Part shown: positions 1 through 11,661 of the stretch, one piece after another | How positions within the stretch are numbered: the first letter of the stretch is position 1 | How the letters are laid out: each line of letters begins with the position of its first letter | Source of the DNA: Acanthosoma haemorrhoidale | Taxonomy: Eukaryota > Arthropoda > Insecta > Hemiptera > Acanthosomatidae | Length of the DNA stretch: 64,000 nt | Direction: 5' to 3' | Assembly (NCBI GenBank): GCA_930367205.1 | Contig: OV884014.1 | Span: forward strand, 114,335,768-114,399,767 | The notes under the pieces: model-generated | The model's input: the letters and a program-made list of their open reading frames with translations, nothing else | Databases searched by the model: none | What the model was told of the DNA's origin: nothing | Program-made: the position numbers and the translations under genes

Positions 1-258
1 TACTATACACTTGAGAACACAATGGTTTTATTACCGTTTACCATGTTAGAACCGTTTAGGTGGAACATATGTTAACTGCATCAATATGTATGTATCAATT
101 GTATCAGCATTCGCGAGGAAAATGCGACGACCGATCAATCCCTAATTCTCATGGATAGCGCCGATTGTCCCTAGACAATGTTCGCGACTCGTCCTCACCA
201 AAGAATTCGGCTCTAGCCAGTGAACATTGATACATAGACAATGAGTGGTCCCTATAGC
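1..258. other. AT-rich DNA, no gene seen
   Basis: No open frame, RNA gene or known repeat is recognisable here. The stretch runs up to the 72-bp tandem duplication. Confidence 0.5.
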
Positions 259-402
259 CCTATCCATCCATACCTATCCATATCCCTATGGAAGACCTGA
301 CGGTATGCCGTACTCTCAGATACCTGCCAGCCTATCCATCCATCCCTATCCATATCCCTAAGGAAGACCTGACGGTATGCCGTACTCTCAGATACCTGCC
401 AG
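259..402. repeat. 72-bp tandem duplication (2 units)
   Basis: Positions 259-330 and 331-402 are two near-identical 72-bp units, each starting CCTATCCATCCA and ending GATACCTGCCAG. Each unit carries its own short CCTATCC/CCATCC sub-repeats. They differ at a few bases, so this is a fairly recent duplication. No coding role is visible. Confidence 0.9.
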
Positions 403-1874
403 CCTGTTATGCATACAAAGTTATGGAAACTTAGCTTAAAGCTTATGTAAAGGCGTGGTAGTAAGAGAAATAGAATATTTTCATAGTTTAAATGTTAAAT
501 AGTTCAATAAATTGTTTCTTACATATTAAATTTTTTTTTTTTTAATGAAAAGACTTAAGCTTAAATATAGTTTTAAATTTAATATTAAATGTATTCAATG
601 AGTACAATACCGACGAATTAATATTTTCATTTAAACTAAGAAAATATTCCACTTCTCTTACTACCACACCCTCAATGGCTGAAAACTCTCTTTCTTATTC
701 AAACTATCAATATCATTCGTATCAGTTTTGACTTCATAATGAAGAACGCTATGAATAAAATACTACCTCTCAGAACCAATTTAAAGACGTCTACATACAA
801 GCCCAGGAGAGCAGACACGTCCCAGCAATTTACTCATTCGCCTGGAATAAATGGATCATTTGAATATTATAAGGATTTCTCTCTTATACCACACTCATTT
901 ATTCATTTATTAATAGCTTAAATACAAACAACTATTTTATTTAAACGATTGGACATTTATGAATGCAGCCCAACAAAAAATCATAACCATATCATAAATC
1001 ATAATAATAGAATTGCGGGGGGGGGGGGTGATACTACAAATATGATATTAAGTTATCAGCGATGAATATAACTCGTTCATTAGTGATGAGATATTTATAA
1101 TTGAGTATATTTAACATTGACACCCATGCAAGTAGTTTATGTAATTTGTGAGCATCTATTTCTATGAAAGAGAACGTCTGAAGAGAATTTTGAGAACTCA
1201 CGGCAGAAGTATTGGTGTCCATTCATGTTGGTTACTTTTGTTAATTGCTTGTCTGCTCGAAATTCCCATTTCATATTAGACACTAATTATTGAGATATCG
1301 AGATTTTTTGGGATAAAACCACACTACATATTTTATTATAATACATTTCAATTATCGATTAATTAATTATATATAATTCTTATTAGATGTTCTTTAGAGG
1401 CTGCCATATTTCACATTACTACTCCGAGTTGGGTTGAGTACTCCATTCCTTCACCCGGGAAAAATACCTCTTTGGATGCTTCCTCTTGAGGAATATCAAG
1501 ACTTACCCAACTGCAATTCAAATCAGCGAACAAATCCCAAGATACAAAATCATGTATTTCCGTTTTCACAAATTAGCTTCCTTTGACCGTTTTTTTCTTA
1601 TCCGTTATTCAAACTTTTGAGACTCAATTCCCAACATTCGTTGTTCATCAACTCTTTGAATCTAGGCTTTCTTAGTCCCTTATTTCATTTCATCCCCGCA
1701 ACCATACCGCTCTTTTTCGTGCTAATGCCCGTCCGAAATAATTTCTATGTTTTCTTTATTTCCACTTTTTTGCATATACACGTTTACTTTTTTTTTTTTA
1801 TCATTAGCTGTTCGTTAATTTATTCATCACGCATGTACATGGGCCTATTCTTAGTCATAAGTTTATCATTTGTC
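403..1874. other. Intergenic AT-rich DNA
   Basis: Only short open frames (at most about 100 codons, low complexity and rich in F/L/I) are present, and none resembles a known protein. A G-run lies near 1017-1028. I see no element ends here. Confidence 0.5.
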
Positions 1875-2753
1875 TGTCGGGTCGTCACGAGGGGGTGCCT
1901 AGTTACCCTAGCCCTAGTGACGAAGTGAGGGTTGATTAGGCTATGACCTGGACAATCGTTTCATGACGGCTTTACTATCTGACTCATATCTGATAGGTAT
2001 GTGCCACGACAGTGCACTATGTTCAGGAGAAGAGGTATAGGGTAGGTAGTGTAAGTAGTTTGTGTGGTCTTGGAATGACCACGAATTCACACTCGGTATC
2101 TGAGGGTAGGCGAAAACCGTCTGTATCCCAAAGGCGAATGTGAACCGGAGAGAAGCAGGTTGGATTGCCGTGGGAGACGACACTACTAGGTAAAGTTTGT
2201 AAGGCCCCAGGCGACCGTCGTCCACTAGGGAGAGGTCTCATCCAAGGAGGTGCTAGTTTTAGCGAGGTGAAGGCCGAGAATCCCACAAGGAAAGTGTGGG
2301 GTCTGACAAGGCCGGACTAAAATTTAGCGAGGTTGGGAAGAGAGATCTAGAGGTTTTCATAAATAAAAAGGCCAACTCTTAAAACATCAGTGTAGCTGCA
2401 GGTACCAGATTAGAGAGCTGTAGTTAAAATGATTTATCGGCTAAAACTAGGGGGTATATATAGCCCCCAGTAACCAATGATCTGGGGTTTTATTCTGACC
2501 AACCAAACCGCAGGGTTGCAGTGACGCTTGACTGTTCTAGACCGGGACCCACCCAGCCTCCTAGCCGCTACCTGCCTCTCCCTTCAAGGGCCTCTGACTA
2601 GTTTTTTTGCAGCTACGTCTTTTATTGTTTACAATATTTACACTGGTATGACTTATGGTTTGGTAGTGTTATTTACATTTGTTTAGATTAATTTACAATG
2701 TATATACAATAGAGCATAGGGTGATTTATCTTATGTAGTGAGCGGTCGCTACA
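1875..2753 (+). mobile_element. Solo LTR, family LTR-B subtype 1
   Basis: The block begins TGTCGGGTCGTCAC and ends GGTCGCTACA, the same termini as the copies at 4336, 7830 and 19617, so it is a complete LTR of about 880 bp with TG...CA ends. A TATA-like GGGTATATATAG near 2451-2462 suggests a U3 promoter and fixes the orientation as plus (inference). No internal retroelement genes flank it, so it is a solo LTR. The flanking pentamers TTGTC and GTGTG do not match, so the target duplication is lost or the insertion edge was rearranged. Confidence 0.75.
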
Positions 2754-3984
2754 GTGTGTAATGTTATGTATTATTTTTTCTCTCCTTGTCAGCTAGACAT
2801 TCCTATTTTGTTTCTTTTTTGTTATTGTTTGAGGAGAATGTCTTACAATAAAATGTTGTTTTGTTTCATAAAATCTTAAATAAATTTCTCCTCTGTTAAA
2901 GTCAAACAGGTAAACATACAACCACAGGAACAGAAAAGCAGACATAAGTGTTTTTAGTTTTGAAAGAACCGACGAAAGCCATAAAAAAAACCCCATCTCT
3001 GATCCGAGGTGTTGATGATACATAGGAACAGCAGATACTAAATTATAACAATTGCTGTTGCAGGATACGCGATAAGCATGTGAGGTCGGCCCTATAGACT
3101 TGATTTATTCAACAACTCATTAATATTCAAGCAGGTATTGTGGGCACGATAGGATAAAAATATCGTGCACACAAGCCAAAGGTGGGCAAAGTTATGGACG
3201 CGTGGCGCGTGTAACTCGCATTTTATTCAAATGGCTCCATTACATCGGATAACTTTATCAATGGATAAGAATATTAATAATCGTAACATTTTCTTCTTTT
3301 TTGTTTTTAATTTGTTCCAGAAATTATTACTAGCTGAATACTGTCCAGTATTTTCTTCAACAGTTCTCGCCTCGATGGCCGATCGCCGGATGGAGTCCTT
3401 CACGAACAAAACATTGCCTGTGGAATGTCCAATTTTTCTTTTCTTGCCTATCATAAGTCTGGTATATCATTTAAAACAGAATGGTCAGTACTGAAGGGTT
3501 TATTCAAGTAAATCGAGGTATTATGCCAAGAGACGGCGCTGTGTGGTTTTGGTAGTAGAGGGAGATTGGTTGCTTGGATTCATTTTTGTTACTAAAGCTT
3601 TATTAGCATTATTATTTTCTTCAAAAACGAACTAGACCAACATTCTTGATAATTATTAATTTTAGTACGCACCGCCTAAAGTATTAAGTATATTTTAATA
3701 ACTAATGGTTAATGATGAAAATGGGCCTTTCACTACTTGCTATCCCTGTTGTCTGGTGGCCCTAACACTGTATATTCGGTTAGTTACAATTTTCAGTTTG
3801 ATATAAATATAATAATATCACATTTTCCCATGTCTCCGAACAGAGGTCACGAGAGTTTGAATACTGATGTAGCCACTATTCTGACACTTCAAATGATATT
3901 TATGTAAATTTACATCAGTTAGGTTACATATTGCCAATGGTAAATTATGGAATAGACTACACATAAAAACGGCTTAAGGTGGAT
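2754..3984. other. Intergenic DNA, no recognised gene
   Basis: Open frames of 75-109 codons on both strands around 3165-3494 overlap each other and have no recognisable domain. Nothing else was identified. Confidence 0.45.
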
Positions 3985-4262
3985 CGATATTAACTAAGAA
4001 TCATTATTCACTACCTTGGAGTATATTTGGACAGAAGGCTGACCAGAGGCCATAAAGCAACGGAAACCGTAACGAAATATTGCATCATATAAGAACATAC
4101 GAACTGTGCCCAATAATCAGCAGACATCTATAACTAAAACATACTTTCAAGACAATACTTTACGAAACATAATAATGACATATATTTACTTGCGTCCCAT
4201 ATGGTAATGCGGTAGCAACACATTAAACAGTTCGGAACAAAATACTCCTACTCATTCATGAA
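3985..4262 (+). pseudogene. Decayed LINE reverse transcriptase fragment
   Basis: Conceptual translation gives a YLGVYLDRRLT block at about 4010-4050, the conserved segment downstream of the catalytic Asp pair in Jockey/CR1-type LINE reverse transcriptases. After about 45 codons with stops comes a YGNAVATH-like block near 4199-4225, matching the usual YG.PVWG.A...H segment. At least four stops or frame changes interrupt it. It differs from LINE-A (which reads YLGFHLDKRLT), so it belongs to another LINE family. The catalytic domain upstream is not recognisable, and the fragment stops just before the LTR at 4336. Confidence 0.6.
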
Positions 4263-4335
4263 TCAATTTTTTTTCTATCGGAAATACAGAAATATCTTTT
4301 TTTAATATTCAAATCTTTATTGTATGCAAAGTGGC

Positions 4336-4947
4336 TGTAGCGACCGCTAACTACATAAGATAAATCACCCTATACTCTATTGCATATATATTGTAAGAAA
4401 AAGTAAATAACATGAACTAAATGTATTATAGACAAAATAAAATAACATGAACAAATATAAATCATTGTAAATGTGTTAAAAGGCGGGGGCCAAGTCACAC
4501 GAGAAGGGTCACCAAATGTCAGTAATAAACATTAACAACCCTTTTGCAGCCCTCTACCCTCCAGGTGACAAGGGGTCGGGTAATTAAGCCTCGGCCGTGG
4601 GTTCAGCACCACATGTGTGGGAAAACCCCAACCGCAGGCCTAGCATCCTTGCAGCCCCCCCCCCCAGTAGAGAGGGTACTTAAGGCGGACTGTTAGTTCG
4701 TCTCTCGTGACCTTTACTCGTTGACGCTTGGTTTCCGCTTGAACTCTGAAAACTTGACTAATTCTTTATAAAAAAACCTCTGTACCTCTTCTCTTGAACA
4801 TAGTGCATTGTCGGGGCACATACCTATCAAAAATGGAGTCAGATAGTAACGCCGTCATGAAACGATTGTCCAGGTTATAAACTCAAACAATCCCCCCTTG
4901 TCACCAGGGCTAGGGTGACCAGGCATCCCCCTAGTGACGTCCCGACA
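4336..4947 (-). mobile_element. Solo LTR, family LTR-B subtype 2, perfect target duplication
   Basis: On the plus strand the block begins TGTAGCGACCGC and ends GACGTCCCGACA, the reverse complement of the TGTCGGG...CTACA termini. It is flanked on both sides by GTGGC (4331-4335 and 4948-4952), a perfect 5-bp target-site duplication, which defines a 612-bp LTR exactly. A 5-bp duplication is usual for Gypsy, Copia and BEL elements. With no internal region, it is a solo LTR left by LTR-LTR recombination. A C-run lies near 4657-4667. Confidence 0.9.
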
Positions 4948-4969
4948 GTGGCAATATGTAAATGTAGTC

Positions 4970-5636
4970 AATGTTTTCATTCATAGCATATTACCAGACC
5001 TTCATTCACTTGCACATTCATACAATATAACAGCCTGAAGTTGTCTCATCGCATGCGAAAGGGGAAGTAGAGTATTGAGAAGTGCCTCACACTCCTCCAT
5101 CAGCCGCGTCACTGGATACGAGCCAATGGAGGATGGACGAAGAGCGCGAGAGCCACAGACGCTCAGGACATGATTGGAGAAACTGGCCATTGCCAGGACT
5201 CCCACTGTTAGGAATTTATAGCTGGTCACGAGGCCACTGACGTTTTGGCCTCCGAGGTTGATAGTAGGGATGAGTGGCGCAGTGCAATGACTGTGCTAGG
5301 GGATTAGGGTGGTTGGATAGGTTACTATGGAATTCCATGAACTTGGAAGGGATGAGTTCGAGAATATAAGGTATATTAAGATCGTTATGAAGGATTTTGT
5401 TGCTGACGTAATAAGGGGAATTGACTATTGTTCTCAGGACTTTTGGTTGAAAGGATTGGATACGCTTGATGTTCGATTTTTTTGCTGTCCCCCACAGCTC
5501 TATTCCCTATGTCCAGATTAGCTTAGGTATAACTTTGTAGATGTTTTGTCCAAAGCGTCTGTTTAGTTCTTGTCTTTTTAGCCTCGTGTGTGGGTTCCGT
5601 GTCAGCCGATTGTCGAGATGGAAGCCGAAATACCTT
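4970..5636 (-). mobile_element. LINE-A fragment (ORF2 C-terminus and 3' UTR)
   Basis: Read on the minus strand, this matches the Jockey-type ORF2 C-terminus, including the IELWGT and PYILEL-type segments, followed by the GC-richer 3' UTR shared by all LINE-A copies. It is 5'-truncated in the RT C-terminal half, and its last bases (the AATAAAG tail) are missing. Frameshifts make it non-functional. It lies about 20 bp beyond the LTR-B target duplication. Confidence 0.85.
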
Positions 5637-6314
5637 TTAATAAATTTTAGAATTTTTCAGAAGTGTTGGCAGATATCACTTTTGAACGAAATTTACATGG
5701 AATTTAGCTGCGCGAATGTGGTAATAAAATAAATATTGTAATAAAAATTCTATAATAAATATAATGGTTATACTACAGAACTCTGAAAACTATCTAGGCA
5801 CGACTTTGGGTTCCGTGGAACCCGCGTTAAGGAGCCTAGGTTAATAAGCGTATAGTTCTGGTTTCAAAATCTGAAAAAACCTACAAATGCTAAAGTTCAT
5901 TTATGTAAGTAAACATAGGCCGGACGTTTACCTGATAAGCGGACCATAGATAACAGATAGATTTCCGAGCAACGGACCGACTCTCAAAGCAGGCGGGAAA
6001 ATGCCCAAAAAAAGTTTTATTTTTTTGCCACGTTTCCCACTTCTCGGAATCCCCCTTTTGAGAATCATCGCCACGCATGACCCGATTAACGTCAGAGCTG
6101 GTGGTAACGTGGTGAGCATAGCGAAAGATCCGGCATCGGGTGCAGGTGTGCAGAAAACCCGCTTAAACCAACTCACAAATGAGTGCTTTGAAATCAGATA
6201 CGCTGGGGGGGGGGAGGTCTTTCAAACCTGCTTTCATCTCCCTCGTTTAACGATCACTATGCTTATCTTCAGCATGAGCTCTCTTCTTTAAAATTATTTT
6301 TTTTTTCTAGAAAT
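5637..6314. other. Intergenic DNA between two LINE-A tails
   Basis: Overlapping frames of 80-96 codons at 5928-6291 on opposite strands have no recognisable motif. Nothing else is identified. Confidence 0.4.
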
Positions 6315-6720
6315 AACAACAACTTTATTATGATAACCTTACATTCTGCCTCATTGGGCAATAACTAATTGTGATAAATGTTCTCATTCATATCATATAT
6401 ACAACTTTCATTCACTCGCTCATTCATACAGTATTTACAAGCAGCCCAGAGACCTCCAAAGTTCACATGGTGGGCACCTCCCTCGCGTGTGAAGGAGGAA
6501 GCGGAGTCTTGGGCCGCGTCACTGGATACGAGCCAGCGAGGCTGAATATGAGCGTGAGAGCCACAGACGCTCAGGGCATGATTGGAGAATATGTCTATGG
6601 CCAGGACTCCCACTGTCACGCATTTTCAGCAGGTCACGAGGCCACTGCCGTTTCAGTCTCCGAGGAGGATTATAGGGATGAGTGGTGCAGTACAATGACT
6701 GTGCTAGGGGATTAGGGTGG
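6315..6720 (-). mobile_element. LINE-A 3' UTR fragment
   Basis: The plus strand starts with CAACAACTTTATTATG, the reverse complement of the LINE-A terminal AATAAAG-TTGTTG, and continues through the complete 3' UTR to the end of ORF2. It is strongly 5'-truncated, so almost no RT sequence remains. A 114-codon plus-strand frame here is antisense to the UTR and is not a gene. Confidence 0.85.
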
Positions 6721-7829
6721 AGTTCATTTTTGGGAATGCTGTTTAAGACACATGAGTTCAGTCAATCATGGTACCTACAGAACTTTACAGCTATTAATTC
6801 GCAGTGGGTGGAAATCTAGGTGGACAAAAGAAGGTTTTTCAAACCAGAAGGGAACACGTTGACATTTATCACAAAGAGTAGTGTTGTTTGTCATAAAGAG
6901 TTTGTGTCCGAGTCCAACTTGCTGATGGAAACGGATGACTTTGACCTTTGGATGCATAACAGCTGATAAAATAAGCTGGTCAATCTCCAACCGGCTAATG
7001 ACGTAAAACTAATAAAAGTAAAAGGGTGTTAGCGCTCTAAATAAATAAAAAAAAATATATAAATTTAGTTTTAATAATTGGTTTACTTTTTATTTTAAAC
7101 AGCAATTTAAACATTGATTTTTTTCATACTTTAACAGTTTTAATTATGTCATAATGTTAAGAACGAAGGAGAAAAATTATTATTTGTTACAAAACGTGAA
7201 TGTTTAAAGATTATATTTAGAATTGCGTTATCGGTAAACTCGAATAACAGTGCAAGCTTTGTTTACATAAAGAGGATTAACTCGGACTCTTACTTAACCA
7301 ACACCAGTTGTATGTTAGACACGGCCACGAAACCCACGACCGCTAGACGGTTAAACCTAAATCAGTGCGTTAAAGTAAAAAGTAATTTTTTTCTGTGAAT
7401 TTAATTACGTCTAATCGAGAAGAGATCCTGAGAGAACGACATTTCTCGACCGAGACACCTATTGGACACTTCAAGAGACGACCGCTCACAGACAATCATC
7501 TGTCATCAGCTCCCGGCGAAGTATTGTTCACCTCCATGTCGACATCGGCAATAAACTGCAGTAGTAAGCGCTGCTAGTTAAGGTGAGTCAATCAATAGTC
7601 ATTCAACACAAGTCAGGTGCGCACATCCTACATGAAATAACTATTACATAGTTTGGTGATTAAATGAATAATGAAATAGAATTTCTTCAGAAACGCCCGG
7701 TAATTCTTCAAGAATGAATAAAAATGAAAATCAGCTCGATGGAACAGCACGAATAAACGATTTTTTGCCAACCCAGGAAATAACTAGTTTCGGCCAAGAT
7801 TTGATTCATCGCTTGTCAGTAATACTGAT
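6721..7829. other. Intergenic DNA with one unassigned minus-strand frame
   Basis: A 71-codon minus-strand frame at 6775-6990 has a CDKC pair and otherwise no recognisable domain; I do not assign a function. The rest is AT-rich with no element ends until the LTR at 7830. Confidence 0.4.
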
Positions 7830-8638
7830 TGTAGCGAGCGCCAACCATACATGTAAATTACCCTATACTCTGGTGCAACTAATGTATTGTAATTAGATGT
7901 AAAACATGGTTTTCTAGTAATAAATCATGGAGAGGCCGGTAGTCGTGAAACAAGTAACAGAGGGTTGAAGGTCCTGCAATAAAACCTGAGAGGGTAAGCC
8001 ACCTGCCCCTAATAAAACCAACACGGTAGACCTTTGGTCACCTTCCGGCGGTCATAAAACCTAAGTAGGTGAGTCCCTAGCAGCTATAAAACACACCTTT
8101 TTACACCAACAGTCATAAACTTAACGGGGATTGGCCACCTGAGCATCATAAAACATACCCCCTTTCAGCCGACTCCACCTTCCACTAGGAAGGGGAAATT
8201 ATATTTAAATCAGGAAGTTTCGCCCTGTAGAGACACTCTTTCCCAGGCTCCTCATCTAGACAGCCGCTATCACTCGGTCACGATACGCCAGGGCCCCGGG
8301 GCCCTGGGAGTAAGTCCACTCAGTCTTCCACTGGTCTACACTCTCTCTGCCACACCTCTGCGCCGGCACCTTGTCTCACAGCCTCTAGCAGACCCTCTGA
8401 CGACTTGTACTATTACGCTGCCGATCTCCCGCCCGAACTCTGAAAACTGGTATTATTCTTTATGAAACCTCTGAACCTCTCTCCTGAACACAGTGTATTG
8501 TCGGGACACATCCCTATCAATAAATGGAGTCAGATATTAACGCCTACATGGAACATGGTCCATGTTATAAACTACAAAAATCCGCACTTGTCACCAGGGC
8601 TAGAGTGATTAGGCGCTCCTCTAGTGACGCCCCCGACA
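7830..8638 (-). mobile_element. Solo LTR, family LTR-B subtype 3, perfect target duplication
   Basis: The termini TGTAGCGAGCGC and GCCCCCGACA match LTR-B. CTGAT occurs immediately outside both ends (7825-7829 and 8639-8643), a perfect 5-bp target duplication. The LTR is 809 bp, and its middle differs from subtypes 1 and 2. It contains a perfect 20-bp palindrome (8288-8307, CCAGGGCCCC and its complement) and several AAACC/ATAAAAC-type spaced motifs. No internal genes remain. Confidence 0.9.
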
Positions 8639-9054
8639 CTGATTATTCATTATTATTGCTCAATAATTAAAAACTGCGAATTATAAGTGGTGTAATACAT
8701 AATGGTATAATGTACGGCTACGATGGTTAACAGTGAAAGAAAACAGAAGCAGATGTGGATGGACAGGAAGAGATAAGACAAGGTATAGGCATAAGAAAAA
8801 AATGAAGGATGTAAGTATCTCTTCTGAAAGATATTACGCCAAAATCAAAGATACAAAAACTCGACATTGTAAATTTGATTAATTGTTCCGGACGAAAGTA
8901 ATGCTAAAGAAAGAAATGAATATACTAAGAGGTTTTAATAAATTAAATGCTATAATAAATAACAGTTCTACCACTTGAGCAATTAGCTGCTAATACATAA
9001 TGGTTTGATGTAACATCAAACAGTTACCAATAGCGATTGAACATCTCATGAATT
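8639..9054. other. AT-rich DNA, no gene seen
   Basis: No open frame or repeat family is recognisable between the subtype-3 LTR and the LINE-E tail. Confidence 0.5.
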
Positions 9055-9214
9055 GTTTATTCCATTATACAGTTTTTATAAAATAATAAAACCGGTATAT
9101 AATGTAGCGACGCTACAGGAAATACAAAAATAATTTGTAAATAGACTCGCCTGAGGATCTATAATTTTATATTATTATCTGTGAATTTAAAGGGGCTATG
9201 AAGAAAAAAAAAGA
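9055..9214 (+). mobile_element. LINE-E 3' tail with hairpin and poly-A
   Basis: This is the terminal 160 bp of the LINE-E 3' UTR. It has a TGTAGC-GAC-GCTACA hairpin at 9103-9117, the GGAAATACAAA segment, then AAAGGGGCTATGAAG and a poly-A run. It is severely 5'-truncated with no coding sequence, as expected of aborted target-primed reverse transcription. Confidence 0.8.
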
Positions 9215-9321
9215 TTGAACACCTATTCCACAAGATAATAAGGTTAAATACTTAATTAATGGCATAATTTAAATGGATTTTCGTAATTACAGTTACCAGT
9301 CTACTAGTTCTTTTAAAATTC

Positions 9322-10118
9322 CGTCCTCTCCCTGTATCTAAGACAGTACGGTACTTAGGCTTCCATCTCGACAAAATACTGACATGGAACTCACACACGG
9401 GGCTAAAAAGACCAGAACTAAACAGACGCTTTGGAAAACTGTACAGACTACTTCAAAGGACATCCCATCCAAAGTTATACTTAAGCCAATCTGGACATAC
9501 GGAATAGAGCTATGGGGGACAACAAAAAAGTTGAACATCAAGCGTATCCAATCCTTTCAATCAAAAGTCCCGAGACAATAGTAAATGCCCCTTATTACGT
9601 CAGCAACAAAACCCTTCATTATGAAATGAATATACCTTACATTCTTGAACTCATCCCTTCCAAGTTCATAAAATTCCATAGTAAGCTATCCAACCACCCT
9701 AATCCCCTAGCACAGTCATTGCACTGCACCACTCATCCCTATAATCCTCATCGGAGACCCGCCAGTACCCTCGTGACCTGCTATAAATACGTGGCAGTGG
9801 GAGTCCTGGCAATGACCAGTTTCTGCAACCATGCCCTGAGTGCCTGTGGCTCTCGCGCTCTTGGTCAGCGTCCGCTGGCTCTTATTCAGTGACGTGGCTG
9901 ACGAAGGAGCTTGGGGGACTTCCCAAGACTCCGCTTCCTCTTACGCATGCGAGGGAGGTGACAACCATGTGGATTTGGGAGGTCTCTGGGCTGTTTGTAT
10001 ATACTGTATGTATGAGGGAGTGAATGAAAATTGTAAATATGGTATGAATGAGATCATTCATCACAATTACTTATTGCCCAATGAGGCAGATTGTAATTTT
10101 ATCATAATAAAGTTGTTG
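9322..10118 (+). mobile_element. LINE-A fragment, ORF2 C-terminus to 3' end
   Basis: The plus strand encodes the Jockey RT C-terminal region: a GFHLDK-like start near 9357, then KPIWTYGIELWGT at about 9484-9522, then PYILELIPSKF at 9630-9668. The frame is broken between these blocks. The 3' UTR follows to AATAAAGTTGTTGTT near 10105-10118, with no long poly-A. The RT catalytic FADD region is absent because of 5' truncation. Known role of the family: ORF2 reverse transcriptase/endonuclease for retrotransposition. Confidence 0.88.
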
Positions 10119-11076
10119 TTATCAATTATCAATTACAGTTAGCTCAAGTCGCAATACATATTACTTATGCATTATTACATCTAGGTATTTAATAACTCAA
10201 TATTCTGCATGTATTGAGAGAATTTGATGGGGCACAACTTAAATTTGAATATTTTCTTATATTACAACGTCCACACGACCAACAAAAATACCCAATACCT
10301 CTTTTAAATTGAACTTATTTAACATTTTATATGCGATTTCACGATTAAAATGTACTCATTCAACGATCCATCAATTAAGTGTGCTGAGCGTGAAAAGCGA
10401 ATAAATAAATACTCAGTCATGGCGATAGTAGACAGTTAAATAGCAAAGACTAATTGTCCGCCTAATCAGCTTGACCCATGAAACCTACGAAGCGTATTAA
10501 CCTAAGCAGAAATATTCTCTCTAACGTTTCATGTTCATTGGCCATTTGTTTCTCCTCTTTTTATTTATTATCTCACACTCAAAAAACCATTCATCATTAG
10601 CTGAAGAGAGGACTGAATATTGGATGATAAAAAAAACCTAAAAAAAAACCCAAAATAAACCTACAAAAACAAACATGATTAGCTCCGAGCCCGACCGTTG
10701 AATAAACAGACATGAAGACTGACTCTCGACTGCCCTATGATAATTTCTGCCATCCTTTGTCCTTTGTTATATCACGACCTCTCGCAAATTGTCTGGTCTT
10801 TTATTATGGACCAGGGATATTCTATCTCATGACAGTTTTTAGGCGGTGCTTCGAATAGATTAGACAATCCATAAAAAGTTACCACTATTATAAGTTCAAT
10901 AATTGCTATTATTGCAAAACTATAATTTTTATGTTTTTTATGAAATACCATTCTAATATGAATCCTCTTAGGCCAAACTATCGCATATATATATGACACA
11001 CGTTGGGCCACTTTGTTGATTTTCCGATAACTAGTCGCCCAACTTTAAAGTATTATATGGAAATATAAGAAAATTA
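10119..11076. other. Intergenic AT-rich DNA
   Basis: No recognised gene or repeat. A 79-codon minus-strand frame at 10772-11011 has no known motif. Confidence 0.5.
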
Positions 11077-11661
11077 TACTTAAGCCAATCTGGACATACG
11101 GAATAGAGCTATGGGGAACAGCAAAAAAGTTGTACAGCAAACGCACCCAATCCTTTCAATCAAAAGTCCAGAGAACAATAGTAAATGCCCCTTATTGCGT
11201 CACCAACAAAGCCATTCATATTAATATACCCTTCTTTCTTTCTTTAGATTCTTAAGCTCATCACATCCAAGTTTGAAACCTATACAACCACCCTAATCCT
11301 CTGGGACAGCCATTGCACTGCACCACTCATCCCAATAATCCTCCTCTGAGACTAAAACGGCAGTGGCCTCGTGACCTGCTATAAATACGTGACAGTAGGA
11401 GTCCTGGCAATGGCTAGTTTCATCATGTCCTGAGTGCCTGTGGCTCTCGCACTCTTCGTCAGCCTTCACTGACGCGACTGGGACTACCCAAAACTCCGCT
11501 TCCTCCTTCGCGCGCGAGTTAGGTGACAACCATGTGGATTTGGGAGGTTAACGGGCTGTTTCTAAATACTGTATGAATGAGCGAGTGAATGAAAAATTGT
11601 AAATATGGTATGAATGAGATTATTTATCACAATTACTTATTGCGCAATAAGGCAGATTGAG
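11077..11661 (+). mobile_element. LINE-A fragment, internally deleted
   Basis: It starts at the ILKPIWTYG codons (11077-11100) and runs through IELWGT, but the segment after the NAPY codons is deleted or rearranged near 11215-11260, where a TTTCTTTCTTTC stretch lies. The 3' UTR then follows to GGCAGATTG, missing the AATAAAG end. Confidence 0.82.

Noticed and set aside
1941..2286. Minus-strand frames of 87-94 codons as genes
   Set aside because: They lie antisense within the LTR at 1875-2753 and recur, broken, in the other subtype-1 copies; they are LTR sequence by chance open.
6371..6715. 114-codon plus-strand frame as a gene
   Set aside because: It is antisense to the LINE-A 3' UTR; the same open stretch appears in several minus-strand LINE-A copies.
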